Origin: Streptomyces hyaluromycini | GTDB taxonomy: Bacteria; Actinomycetota; Actinomycetes; Streptomycetales; Streptomycetaceae | Direction of reading: 5' to 3' | Length of the DNA: 64,000 nt | Assembly: GCF_002217755.1 (NCBI RefSeq) | Contig: NZ_BCFL01000033.1 | Location: 62,001 to 126,000, forward strand | Shown here: positions 41,341 through 49,060 of the stretch, one piece after another | How the letters are laid out: every line of letters starts with the position of its first letter | Numbering within the stretch: the stretch's first letter is position 1 | Notes under the pieces: model-generated | Told to the model about the DNA's origin: nothing | Databases searched by the model: none | Seen by the model: only the letters and a program-made list of their open reading frames with translations | Position numbers and translations under genes: made by a program

Positions 41341-43656
41341 GTGGCCGCTCAGGCTCAGCAATCCGTGGTCGGCTCGCACGGCTCCGAACAGGATTCCGCA
41401 CAGGACTCCGTCCGAGACCGTGAGATCAGCGTCGAACAGGTACACCTCGACCGGGTGTACCGCCGCCTGGAGGAGAAGATCCACGAGGCGGAGTTCCTGA
41501 TGAACGACGCGGCCAAGCGCGGTCAGGTAGGCACCCCCGGCGCACTCGCCGAGCGGGACGCGCAGGTCTTCCGGGCGGGCGTCCACCTGAACCGGCTCAA
41601 CAACGAGTTCGAGGACTTCCTCTTCGGCCGGATCGACCTGCTCCTGGGGAAGGACGGCAAGAAGGGGCCCGACGGCGCCTACACCGCCGTGGAACCCGCC
41701 GAGGGCGCGGTCCGTGCCGACAACACCGCCGACATCGCCGAGACCCTGCACATCGGCCGCATCGGCGTCCTCGACCAGGACTACGCCCCGCTGGTCATCG
41801 ACTGGCGGGCGCCGGCCGCCGCCCCCTTCTACAGGTCCACTCCGGTGGATCCCGGGCGTGTCGTACGACGCCGGGTCATCCGCTCCAAGGGCCGCCGGGT
41901 CCTCGGTGTCGAGGACGACCTGATGCGCCCCGAGCTGACCGCCTTCCTGGACGGCGACTCGCTGCCCGTCATCGGCGACGGCGCCCTGATGGCCGCCCTC
42001 GGCCAGGCCCGCAGCCACACCATGCGGGACATCGTCGCCTCCATCCAGGCCGAGCAGGACCTGGTCATCCGCGCCCCCGCCGCCTCCGTGACCTACGTCG
42101 AGGGCGGCCCGGGGACCGGCAAGACGGCCGTCGCCCTGCACCGCGCCGCCTACCTGCTCTACCAGGACCGGCGCCGCTACGCGGGCGGCATCCTGATCGT
42201 CTCCCCGACCCCGCTGCTGGTCGCGTACACCGAAGGGGTGCTGCCCTCCCTCGGCGAGGAGGGCCAGGTCGCCATCCGGGCCATCGGCTCCCTCGTCGAC
42301 GGCACCGAGGCGACCCTGTACGACACCCCGGCCACCGCCCGCGCCAAGGGCTCCTCCCGGATGCTCCGGGTGCTGCGCAAGGCCGCCCGCGGGGCCCTGG
42401 AGCTGAACGACTCACCGACCCGGCTCAGGGTCGTCGCGTTCAACCGCCGCCTGGAGCTGGAGGCCGCGGACCTGGAGCGCGTCAGACAGAACGCGCTGGG
42501 CGGCACGGCCCCGGTCAACCTGCTGCGCCCCCGCGCCCGCAAGCTGCTCCTGGACGCCCTGTGGCACCGCTCGGGCGCGGCCGGCCGCCACACCGACCCG
42601 GAACTCGCCGCCGAGCTGCGCTCCTCCTTCGACGAGGACATCGTCACGGAGGACTCCTTCATCGAGTTCCTCGACGCCTGGTGGCCCGAGCTCACCCCGC
42701 AGACCGTCCTCAAGGCCATGACCGACGAGAGGCGCCTGGGCCGCTGGGCCCGCCGCATCCTCAACCCCGGCGAGATCCGCCGGGTGGCCCGCTCCCTGAA
42801 GCGGGACGGCCACACCGTCCACGACATCGCCATGCTGGACGAACTCCAGGCCATCCTCGGCACCCCCGCCCGCCCGAAGCGGAAGCGCGAGGCGGACCCG
42901 CTGGACCAGCTCACCGGCCTGGAGGAGCTGATGCCGATGCGAGAGGAGTCGCAGCGCGAGCGTGCCGAGCGGCTCGCCCAGGAGCGGGTCGAGTACGCCC
43001 ACGTCATCGTCGACGAGGCGCAGGACCTCACCCCGATGCAGTGGCGGATGGTCGGCCGCCGCGGCCGGCACGCCACCTGGACGGTCGTCGGCGACCCGGC
43101 CCAGTCCTCCTGGTCCGACCCGGACGAGGCGGCCGAGGCCCGCGACGAGGCCCTGGGCAGCCGCCCGCGGCGCCGCTTCGAGCTCACGGTCAACTACCGC
43201 AACCCGTCCGAGATCGCCGAACTGGCGGCCAAGGTCCTGGCCCTCGCCATGCCCGGCTCCAAGTCCCCCTCGGCCGTCCGCTCCACCGGCGTCGAGCCGC
43301 GCTTCACGGTGGTGCGGGACTCGCTCGACAAGACCGTCCGCGCCGAGGCCGAGCGGTTGCTGGACCTGGTCGACGGCACGGTCGGCGTGGTCGTCGCCAT
43401 GGACCGGCGCGCCGAGGCCGCCCGCTGGCTGGCCGGGCTCGGCGACCGGGTGGTGGCCCTGGGCAGCCTGGAGGCCAAGGGCCTGGAGTACGACGCCACG
43501 GTCGTCGTCTCGCCCGCGGAGATCGCCGACGAGTCCCCGGCCGGGCTGCGCGTGCTGTACGTGGCCCTCACCCGGGCGACGCAACAGCTGACGGTGGTTT
43601 CGGGCGAGCGGGACGAACCGGACGCGGCGGGGGTCCCGGACCTGCTCAGGGACTGA
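41341..43656 (+). CDS. helD: HelD-like RNA polymerase recycling motor (SF1 helicase family)
   Basis: A 771-residue UvrD/Rep-like ATPase of the HelD/HelR group, which frees stalled RNA polymerase from nucleic acid; some members protect it from rifamycins. The N-terminal clamp region has DREISVEQVHLDRVYRRLEEKIHEAE, then VGRIGVLDQDY-like HelD signatures (IGRIGVLDQDYAPLVIDWRAP). Walker A is GGPGTGKT (about 255-262), Walker B is VIVDEAQDLTPMQ (about 555-567), and VNYRNPSEIAE and EAKGLEYDATVVVSP are helicase motifs IV-VI. GTG 41341 directly follows the hairpin arm. It stands alone between rsuA and the structured RNA region. Confidence 0.93.
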   Translation: MAAQAQQSVVGSHGSEQDSAQDSVRDREISVEQVHLDRVYRRLEEKIHEAEFLMNDAAKRGQVGTPGALAERDAQVFRAGVHLNRLNNEFEDFLFGRIDLLLGKDGKKGPDGAYTAVEPAEGAVRADNTADIAETLHIGRIGVLDQDYAPLVIDWRAPAAAPFYRSTPVDPGRVVRRRVIRSKGRRVLGVEDDLMRPELTAFLDGDSLPVIGDGALMAALGQARSHTMRDIVASIQAEQDLVIRAPAASVTYVEGGPGTGKTAVALHRAAYLLYQDRRRYAGGILIVSPTPLLVAYTEGVLPSLGEEGQVAIRAIGSLVDGTEATLYDTPATARAKGSSRMLRVLRKAARGALELNDSPTRLRVVAFNRRLELEAADLERVRQNALGGTAPVNLLRPRARKLLLDALWHRSGAAGRHTDPELAAELRSSFDEDIVTEDSFIEFLDAWWPELTPQTVLKAMTDERRLGRWARRILNPGEIRRVARSLKRDGHTVHDIAMLDELQAILGTPARPKRKREADPLDQLTGLEELMPMREESQRERAERLAQERVEYAHVIVDEAQDLTPMQWRMVGRRGRHATWTVVGDPAQSSWSDPDEAAEARDEALGSRPRRRFELTVNYRNPSEIAELAAKVLALAMPGSKSPSAVRSTGVEPRFTVVRDSLDKTVRAEAERLLDLVDGTVGVVVAMDRRAEAARWLAGLGDRVVALGSLEAKGLEYDATVVVSPAEIADESPAGLRVLYVALTRATQQLTVVSGERDEPDAAGVPDLLRD

Positions 43657-43750
43657 CGGCAGGGCCGGAGTCAGGCCCGTTCGGCTGGAGGTTTCCTGTG
43701 AACTCCCCGGACGGGAATGGCTGCGCGGGATCCGTTTGTTAGCCTTGTCG

Positions 43751-43885
43751 TGACACCGGCTCGATCCAAGCCCCCGGGCCCAACCTTCGTCGCTGCGAGC
43801 GACCACTTGCCGCGAGGCGAGCATGGCGGGTCGGTGTCATGAACGTAGAGAGGCCCACGTCACTGTGTGACGTGGGCCTCTCTTC
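43751..43885 (+). ncRNA. Predicted structured RNA with terminator, upstream of malic enzyme
   Basis: A -10 element TAGCCT (43740-43745) points to a start near 43751. From there TGACACCG (43751-43758) pairs with CGGTGTCA (43832-43839), closing an internal region with hairpins GTCGCT-GCG-AGCGAC (43789-43803) and CTTGCC-GCGA-GGCGAG (43806-43821, a GNRA loop). A strong terminator follows at once. Either a stand-alone small RNA or an attenuator leader of the malic-enzyme gene fits. No coding frame is present in the 339-bp gap. Confidence 0.5.
43848..43882 (+). terminator. Strong intrinsic terminator between HelD-like and malic-enzyme genes
   Basis: A perfect 15-bp stem pairs 43848-43862 with 43868-43882 (loop CTGTG) and is followed by TTC. 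It ends the predicted RNA and could also end HelD-gene transcripts. Confidence 0.9.
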
Positions 43886-43995
43886 TGCGCGAACAATACG
43901 CACGTAATCAGGCCCGGCTAACGCCTACCCGGCGGTAGGTGCGACGATCGGACGGCAAAACCAGCGACACGGTGAAACAACGAAGGAAGTCGGCC

Positions 43996-45399
43996 ATGGC
44001 AACGGCGCCCAGCGTCTCCTACTCGATGACCATCCGGTTGGAGGTGCCCGCGAGCGGAACCGCCGTCTCGCAGCTCACCACCGCCGTGGAGTCCTCCGGA
44101 GGCTCGGTCACCGGCCTCGACGTCACCGCGTCCGGCCATGAGAAGCTCCGTATCGACGTCACCATCGCGGCCAGTTCGACCGCCCACGCCGACCAGATCG
44201 TCGGGCAGCTCCGCGAGATCGAGGGCGTCACCCTCGGCAAGGTCTCGGACCGTACGTTCCTCATGCACCTCGGCGGCAAGATCGAGATGCAGTCCAAGCA
44301 CCCCATCCGCAACCGTGACGACCTCTCCATGATCTACACCCCGGGCGTGGCCCGCGTGTGCATGGCGATCGCGGAGAACCCCGAGGACGCGCGCCGCCTC
44401 ACCATCAAGCGCAACTCCGTTGCGGTCGTGACGGACGGTTCCGCGGTCCTGGGCCTCGGCAACATCGGCCCCATGGCCGCCCTCCCGGTCATGGAGGGCA
44501 AGGCGGCCCTCTTCAAGCGGTTCGCCGGCATCGACGCGTGGCCCCTCTGCCTCGACACCCAGGACACCGACGCGATCGTCGAGATCGTCAAGGCGATCGC
44601 CCCCGGCTTCGCCGGCATCAACCTGGAGGACATCTCCGCGCCGCGCTGCTTCGAGATCGAGGCCCGCCTGCGCGAGGCCCTCGACATCCCCGTCTTCCAC
44701 GACGACCAGCACGGCACCGCGATCGTCGTCCTCGCCGCCCTGACGAACGCACTTCGCGTCGCGGGCAAGGCAATTGAGAACATCCGGGTCGTCATGTCCG
44801 GCGCCGGCGCGGCCGGTACGGCCATCCTCAAGCTGCTGCTCGCGGCCGGCGTGAAGAACGCCGTCGTCGCCGACATCCACGGTGTCGTGCACTCCGCCCG
44901 CGAGGACCTCGTCGACGCGTCGGCCGACTCGCCGCTGCGCTGGATCGCCGACAACACCAACCACGAGAACCTGACCGGCACCCTCAAGGAGGCCGTGCGC
45001 GGCGCCGACGTCTTCATCGGCGTCTCCGCCCCGAACGTCATCGACGGCGACGACGTGGCCGCCATGGCGGAGGGTGCGATCGTGTTCGCACTCGCGAACC
45101 CCGACCCCGAGGTGGACCCGGCGATCGCCCGCCAGACGGCCGCCGTGGTGGCCACCGGCCGCTCGGACTTCCCGAACCAGATCAACAACGTGCTGGTCTT
45201 CCCGGGTGTCTTCCGGGGCCTCCTGGACGCGCAGTCCCGTACGGTGAACACCGACATGATGCTCGCGGCCGCGAAGGCCCTCGCCGACGTGGTCACGGAG
45301 GACGAGCTGAACCCGAACTACATCATTCCGAGCGTCTTCAACGAGAAGGTCGCCGGAGCGGTGGCAGGCGCGGTACGGGAAGCGGCGAAGGGCGCCTGA
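43996..45399 (+). CDS. NAD-dependent malic enzyme with N-terminal ACT domain
   Basis: Cytoplasmic enzyme of 467 residues that turns malate into pyruvate, CO2 and NADH. Residues 1-90 form an ACT-like regulatory domain (VSYSMTIRLEVPASGTAVSQLTTAVE, DQIVGQLREIEGV). The malic-enzyme N domain has MIYTPGVARVCM, IKRNSVAVVTDGSAVLGLGNIGP, KALFKRFAGIDA, and the metal/acid motif GINLEDISAPRCFEIE and VFHDDQHGTAIV. The NAD(P) fold has VVMSGAGAAGTAIL. ATG 43996 has GGAAG seven bases before it. Streptomyces has a second, NADP-linked malic enzyme elsewhere, so the NAD type is inferred from similarity to the known gene beside hupA. Confidence 0.93.
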   Translation: MATAPSVSYSMTIRLEVPASGTAVSQLTTAVESSGGSVTGLDVTASGHEKLRIDVTIAASSTAHADQIVGQLREIEGVTLGKVSDRTFLMHLGGKIEMQSKHPIRNRDDLSMIYTPGVARVCMAIAENPEDARRLTIKRNSVAVVTDGSAVLGLGNIGPMAALPVMEGKAALFKRFAGIDAWPLCLDTQDTDAIVEIVKAIAPGFAGINLEDISAPRCFEIEARLREALDIPVFHDDQHGTAIVVLAALTNALRVAGKAIENIRVVMSGAGAAGTAILKLLLAAGVKNAVVADIHGVVHSAREDLVDASADSPLRWIADNTNHENLTGTLKEAVRGADVFIGVSAPNVIDGDDVAAMAEGAIVFALANPDPEVDPAIARQTAAVVATGRSDFPNQINNVLVFPGVFRGLLDAQSRTVNTDMMLAAAKALADVVTEDELNPNYIIPSVFNEKVAGAVAGAVREAAKGA

Positions 45400-45407
45400 A
45401 GGTTTTC

Positions 45408-45438
45408 AGGGGCGCGGGGAACTGCGCGATCAGCCCCC
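45408..45438 (-). repeat. Dispersed intergenic repeat, copy 1
   Basis: The reverse complement of 45408-45438 matches 50401-50431 in 29 of 31 bases, with 21 identical in a row (core GCGCAGTTCCCCGCGCCCCT). It lies just after the malic-enzyme gene. Such GC-rich boxes are common in Streptomyces intergenic DNA; their role is unknown. Confidence 0.65.
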
Positions 45439-45535
45439 ACCGGCCGGCGGCCGAAACACAACCCAGGCAAACGTTTGTGAAACTTGCCACGCCATCCGAC
45501 CGGCGCGTCGTGAAACCCCCCCTTCGGCCCACCCG

Positions 45536-45541
45536 TAGGGT
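45536..45541 (+). promoter_or_regulatory. -10 element TAGGGT upstream of hupA
   Basis: A TAGGGT hexamer stands in an AT-rich patch (TAGGGTATTTG) 118 bases before the hupA start. No typical -35 is seen, so this is tentative. Confidence 0.3.
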
Positions 45542-45658
45542 ATTTGCGGCACCGGATTGGCGTTCCCGCCGCAGGTGGGGGCAGGATGCGTCCCGGCCCA
45601 ACATGCGGCTCCGCCGCGTGGCACGCCTCAATGGCAAGAAGAACACGGGAGTAACAAC

Positions 45659-45940
45659 ATGAACCGCAGTGAGCTGGTGGCCGCGCTGGCCGACCGTGCC
45701 GAGGTGACTCGCAAGGACGCCGACGCCGTGCTGGCCGCTTTCGCCGATGTCGTCGGCGACATCGTCTCCAAGGGCGACGAGAAGGTCACCATCCCCGGCT
45801 TCCTGACCTTCGAGCGCACCCACCGTGCCGCTCGGACCGCGCGCAACCCGCAGACCGGCGAGCCGATCAACATCCCCGCCGGCTACAGCGTGAAGGTCTC
45901 CGCGGGCTCGAAGCTCAAGGAATCCGCGAAGGGCAAGTGA
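45659..45940 (+). CDS. hupA: DNA-binding protein HU
   Basis: Histone-like nucleoid protein of 93 residues. It contains the HU/IHF core MNRSELVAALADRAEVTRKDADAVLAAFADVV and the arm region KVTIPGFLTFERTHRAARTARNPQTGEPINIPAGYSVKVSAGSKLKES. It binds DNA without sequence preference and bends it. The ATG has GGGAGT nine bases before it. Streptomyces has a second, longer HupS with a lysine-rich tail; this short form is HupA. It stands alone, downstream of the malic-enzyme gene and ended by a strong bidirectional hairpin. Confidence 0.97.
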   Translation: MNRSELVAALADRAEVTRKDADAVLAAFADVVGDIVSKGDEKVTIPGFLTFERTHRAARTARNPQTGEPINIPAGYSVKVSAGSKLKESAKGK

Positions 45941-46061
45941 GCCGAGGCGCTTCGCGTGAGCGCCGTGGGTGACTGCGGGCCCGTCGTGGCTGGCCGCGCC
46001 CACGCGGCGGTAGCCGCACTTTCAGCTCAGCCCCGCGCCCCTGCGGGGCACTCTGAGCAAT

Positions 46062-46102
46062 GACGATGGGGCGGCCCCTCCACCAGGGGCCGCCCCATCG
46101 TC
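46062..46102. terminator. Bidirectional terminator between hupA and murA
   Basis: A perfect 18-bp stem pairs 46062-46079 with 46085-46102 around a CCACC loop, between the convergent hupA and murA genes. Confidence 0.9.
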
Positions 46103-46120
46103 GTACCAACACTTACAGGC

Positions 46121-46182
46121 GTCAGCCGAGGGCCTTGCCGGGCAACTCCACCTTGGCGCCGAGTTCCACCAGCTTCTCCATG
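46121..46182 (-). pseudogene. Duplicate of the last 20 codons of murA
   Basis: Bases 46121-46182 repeat 46281-46342 with 60 of 62 identical; both differences are synonymous, so the copy still reads MEKLVELGAKVELPGKALG and a stop. It is 160 bp past the murA end and lies next to the bidirectional terminator. The 98 bases between are GC-rich with many G/C runs. It is a tandem duplication remnant, or less likely an assembly artefact. It accounts for most of the 340-bp gap after hupA. Confidence 0.85.
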
Positions 46183-46281
46183 CTGTGTCTACCCGGGGGC
46201 TGTGACATCAGCGGCTCCGCCGCGGGCCCCCGGACCCCCAGCCGGGGGGCGTTGCCCCGGGCCGGGGTCGGGAGACGCCGG

Positions 46282-47622
46282 TCAGCCGAGGGCCTTGCCC
46301 GGCAGCTCCACCTTGGCGCCGAGTTCCACCAGCTTCTCCATGAAGTTCTCGTAGCCGCGGTTGATGAGGTCGATGCCGTGGACGCGGGACGTGCCCTGGG
46401 CCGCGAGGGCCGCGATGAGGTACGAGAAGCCGCCGCGGAGGTCGGGGATGACCAGGTCGGCGCCCTGGAGCTTGGTGGGGCCGGAGACGACCGCCGAGTG
46501 CAGGAAGTTGCGCTGGCCGAAGCGGCAGGCCGAGCCGCCCAGGCACTCGCGGTAGAGCTGGATGTGAGCACCCATCTGGTTCAGCGCGGAGGTGAAGCCG
46601 AGGCGGGACTCGTAGACCGTCTCGTGGACGATCGAGAGGCCCGTGGCCTGGGTCAGGGCCACGACGAGCGGCTGCTGCCAGTCGGTCTGGAAGCCCGGGT
46701 GCACGTCCGTCTCCAGGGCGATGGACTTCAGCTGGCCGCCGGGGTGCCAGAAGCGGATGCCCTCGTCGTCGATCTCGAAGGCACCGCCCACCTTCCGGTA
46801 GGTGTTCAGGAACGTCATCATCGAGCGCTGCTGGGCGCCCCGGACGTAGATGTTGCCCTCGGTCGCCAGCGCCGCCGACGCCCAGGACGCGGCCTCCAGA
46901 CGGTCCGACAGGGCCCGGTGGGTGTAGCCGCCGAGCTTGTCCACGCCGGTGATGCGGATCGTGCGGTCGGTGTCGATCGCGATGATCGCGCCCATCTTCT
47001 GCAGCACGCAGATGAGGTCCTCGATCTCCGGCTCGACGGCCGCGTTCGACAACTCCGTGACGCCCTCGGCGAGTACGGCCGTCAGCAGCACCTGCTCGGT
47101 CGCGCCGACGGACGGGTACGGCAGCTGGATCTTCGTGCCGCGCAGCCCCTTCGGCGCCTCCAGGTACTGGCCGTCCGCCCGCTTCTCGATGGTCGCGCCG
47201 AACTGCCGCAGCACGTCGAAGTGGAAGTCGATCGGCCGGCCGCCGATGTCGCAGCCGCCCAGGCCCGGGATGAAGGCGTGGCCGAGCCGGTGCAGCAGCG
47301 GGCCGCAGAAGAGGATGGGGATCCGGCTGGACCCCGCGTGGGCATCGATGTCAGCGACGTTCGCGCTCTCCACGTACGTCGGATCGAGCACCAGCTCACC
47401 GGGCTCCTCGCCCGGACGCACCGTCACCCCGTGCAGCTGCAGCAGGCCGCGCACCACCCGCACGTCACGGATGTCCGGAACGTTGCGCAGCCGACTGGGT
47501 GCGCTGCCCAGCAGGGCGGCGACCATGGCCTTCGGCACGAGGTTCTTCGCACCGCGGACCCGGATCTCGCCCTCCAGCGGGGTTCCGCCGTGGACAAGCA
47601 GGACATCGTCGTTGACGGTCAT
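46282..47622 (-). CDS. murA: UDP-N-acetylglucosamine 1-carboxyvinyltransferase MurA
   Basis: First committed enzyme of peptidoglycan synthesis; it adds enolpyruvate from PEP to UDP-GlcNAc. The 446 residues fold as two EPSP-synthase-like halves: GAKNLVPKAMVAALL, PYPSVGATEQVLLTA, NAAVEPEIEDLICVL, TDVHPGFQTDWQQPLVVALTQATG and RGGFSYLIAALAAQG. The catalytic cysteine is present at residue 124 (LGGCDIGGRP), so the enzyme should be sensitive to fosfomycin, unlike the Asp form of mycobacteria. The ATG at 47622 opens MTVNDDVLLVHGG. The 3' end is duplicated downstream. A CAGCTA-CGTCA-TAGCTG inverted repeat (47708-47724) lies in the divergent region before it. Confidence 0.96.
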   Translation of the reverse strand: MTVNDDVLLVHGGTPLEGEIRVRGAKNLVPKAMVAALLGSAPSRLRNVPDIRDVRVVRGLLQLHGVTVRPGEEPGELVLDPTYVESANVADIDAHAGSSRIPILFCGPLLHRLGHAFIPGLGGCDIGGRPIDFHFDVLRQFGATIEKRADGQYLEAPKGLRGTKIQLPYPSVGATEQVLLTAVLAEGVTELSNAAVEPEIEDLICVLQKMGAIIAIDTDRTIRITGVDKLGGYTHRALSDRLEAASWASAALATEGNIYVRGAQQRSMMTFLNTYRKVGGAFEIDDEGIRFWHPGGQLKSIALETDVHPGFQTDWQQPLVVALTQATGLSIVHETVYESRLGFTSALNQMGAHIQLYRECLGGSACRFGQRNFLHSAVVSGPTKLQGADLVIPDLRGGFSYLIAALAAQGTSRVHGIDLINRGYENFMEKLVELGAKVELPGKALG

Positions 47623-47920
47623 GAATCTCGCGTTCCATGGAGTTGGGCAGGGCAGGAAAGACAGAGTAATCGCCCATCGGCCTACTCCCGTATGCCCAAG
47701 GACCGCCCAGCTACGTCATAGCTGTGTCACAACACGAACGGTGCCTAATCGGGCACATGGGGTCACCGCCGGTGACCGTGCGCCGGGGGCGCTCCCTTCC
47801 GCCCTCCCGTCTCCCACCACCACCCTCAAGCGAGGCCTTACCAGGCCGCCCCTCCAAATCATGGCTGCATTCACTCCCACACCCTGATTGGCTCCCCATG
47901 GGAGAGGAAGATGCGGGATC

Positions 47921-48502
47921 ATGTCTGGCATGACCGAGGTGTCCTCGCTCACAGGGCGGCTGCTCGTGGCCACGCCCGCCCTGGCGGACCCGAACTTCGA
48001 CCGTGCGGTGGTGCTCCTTCTCGACCACGACGAGGAGGGCTCCCTCGGTGTCGTCCTCAACCGCCCCACCCCGGTGGACGTAAGCGACATCCTGGAGGGC
48101 TGGGCCTCCCTCGCCGGCGAGCCGGGGGTCGTCTTCCAGGGCGGCCCGGTGTCACTGGACTCCGCGCTCGGCGTGGCGGTCATCCCCGGCGGGGCGAACG
48201 GCGACCGCGCCCCGCTCGGCTGGCGCCGGGTGCACGGCGCGATCGGCCTGGTCGACCTGGAGGCCCCGCCGGAACTGCTCGCCTCGGCCCTCGGCTCCCT
48301 GCGGATCTTCGCCGGTTACGCCGGCTGGGGCCCCGGCCAGCTGGAGGACGAACTGGTCGAGGGCGCCTGGTACGTCGTCGAGTCCGAACCCGGCGACGTC
48401 TCCTCGCCGTCCCCCGAAAGACTCTGGCGCGAGGTGCTGCGCCGCCAGCGCAACGAACTCGCGATGGTCGCCACATATCCGGACGACCCCTCGCTCAACT
48501 GA
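47921..48502 (+). CDS. YqgE/AlgH (DUF179) family protein
   Basis: A 193-residue soluble protein. The pattern LTGRLLVATPALADPNFDRAVVLLLDHDEEGSLGVVLNRPT, VFQGGPVSLDS and RIFAGYAGWGPGQLEDELVEGAWYVVES is the YqgE signature. The family is widespread and its biochemical role unclear (possible transcription or maturation helper). It is divergent from murA across about 300 bp. The start could be ATG 47921 (MSGMTEV) or ATG 47930; both lack a strong ribosome site. Confidence 0.92.
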   Translation: MSGMTEVSSLTGRLLVATPALADPNFDRAVVLLLDHDEEGSLGVVLNRPTPVDVSDILEGWASLAGEPGVVFQGGPVSLDSALGVAVIPGGANGDRAPLGWRRVHGAIGLVDLEAPPELLASALGSLRIFAGYAGWGPGQLEDELVEGAWYVVESEPGDVSSPSPERLWREVLRRQRNELAMVATYPDDPSLN

Positions 48503-48554
48503 CCGCGGACCTTCTCGCGCCCGTTGTCCGGGCGCTTCAGTACCCTTGGCACTC

Positions 48555-48827
48555 ATGAGCACTCTTGAGCCCGAGCGCGGGACTGGTACGGGGACCCTCG
48601 TAGAGCCGACGCCGCAGGTGTCCCACGGTGACGGCGACCACGAGCGCTTCGCCCACTACGTCCAGAAGGACAAGATCATGGCGAGCGCCCTCGACGGCAC
48701 CCCCGTCGTGGCGCTGTGCGGCAAGGTGTGGGTGCCCGGCCGCGACCCGAAGAAGTACCCCGTGTGTCCCATGTGCAAGGAGATCTACGAGTCCATGGGC
48801 GGCGACGGCGAGGGCAAGGACAAGTAA
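48555..48827 (+). CDS. DUF3039 protein with zinc-ribbon-like cysteines
   Basis: A 90-residue actinobacterial protein of the DUF3039 type: HERFAHYVQKDKIMASALDGTPVVALCGKVWVPGRDPKKYPVCPMCKEIYESMG. The cysteines in ALCGK and CPMC probably bind zinc. Role unknown. A TACCCT -10 element ends eight bases before ATG 48555 and there is no ribosome site, so the mRNA is probably leaderless. A hairpin terminator follows the stop by 29 bases. Confidence 0.92.
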   Translation: MSTLEPERGTGTGTLVEPTPQVSHGDGDHERFAHYVQKDKIMASALDGTPVVALCGKVWVPGRDPKKYPVCPMCKEIYESMGGDGEGKDK

Positions 48828-48855
48828 CCCGCCGGTCCGACCGCTCGGCTCTCCG

Positions 48856-48890
48856 AGGCCCCGGGCACGCTTTGGCGTGCTCCGGGGCCT
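48856..48890 (+). terminator. Intrinsic terminator after the DUF3039 gene
   Basis: AGGCCCCGG-GCACGC pairs with GCGTGC-T-CCGGGGCCT (one bulged T) around a TTTG loop, followed by TTGTC. Confidence 0.8.
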
Positions 48891-48934
48891 TTGTCGTGCC
48901 CGCGCGTTGCACGGAGTGCGTCCCGCGGTCACAG

Positions 48935-48950
48935 AGTGGTTGAGACCTCT
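48935..48950 (+). promoter_or_regulatory. Candidate DasR-binding dre site
   Basis: AGTGGTTGAGACCTCT matches 13 of 16 positions of the published DasR consensus A-(C/G)-TGGTCTAGACCA-(C/G)-T. It ends at the -35 hexamer of the sugar transporter promoter. DasR controls N-acetylglucosamine and chitin genes, and the downstream hexosaminidase agrees with such control. Confidence 0.55.
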
Positions 48951-48979
48951 TGTCGGCGTGTTCATGTAGTCCCTAGCCT
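48950..48979 (+). promoter_or_regulatory. Promoter of the sugar ABC transporter operon
   Basis: TTGTCG (48950-48955), an 18-bp spacer and TAGCCT (48974-48979) stand about 80 bases before the first gene. Confidence 0.6.
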
Positions 48980-49006
48980 CCGTGGTGTTGTGCAGAGCGA
49001 AACACC

Positions 49007-49025
49007 CGTTGCATACCTTGCAACG
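49007..49025 (+). promoter_or_regulatory. Inverted repeat CGTTGCA-TACCT-TGCAACG in the leader
   Basis: A perfect 7-bp inverted repeat with TTGCAA-type halves, resembling LacI/GntR-family sugar operators, lies after the promoter and before the ribosome site. It could be a second control site of the transporter. Confidence 0.45.
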
Positions 49026-49060
49026 CCCCGTGCTTGAGCGCGCTCCCGGAGGGTCACTCC

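Noticed and set aside
46060..47721. Plus-strand frame over murA
   Set aside because: It is antisense to a certain murA gene and has no independent support.
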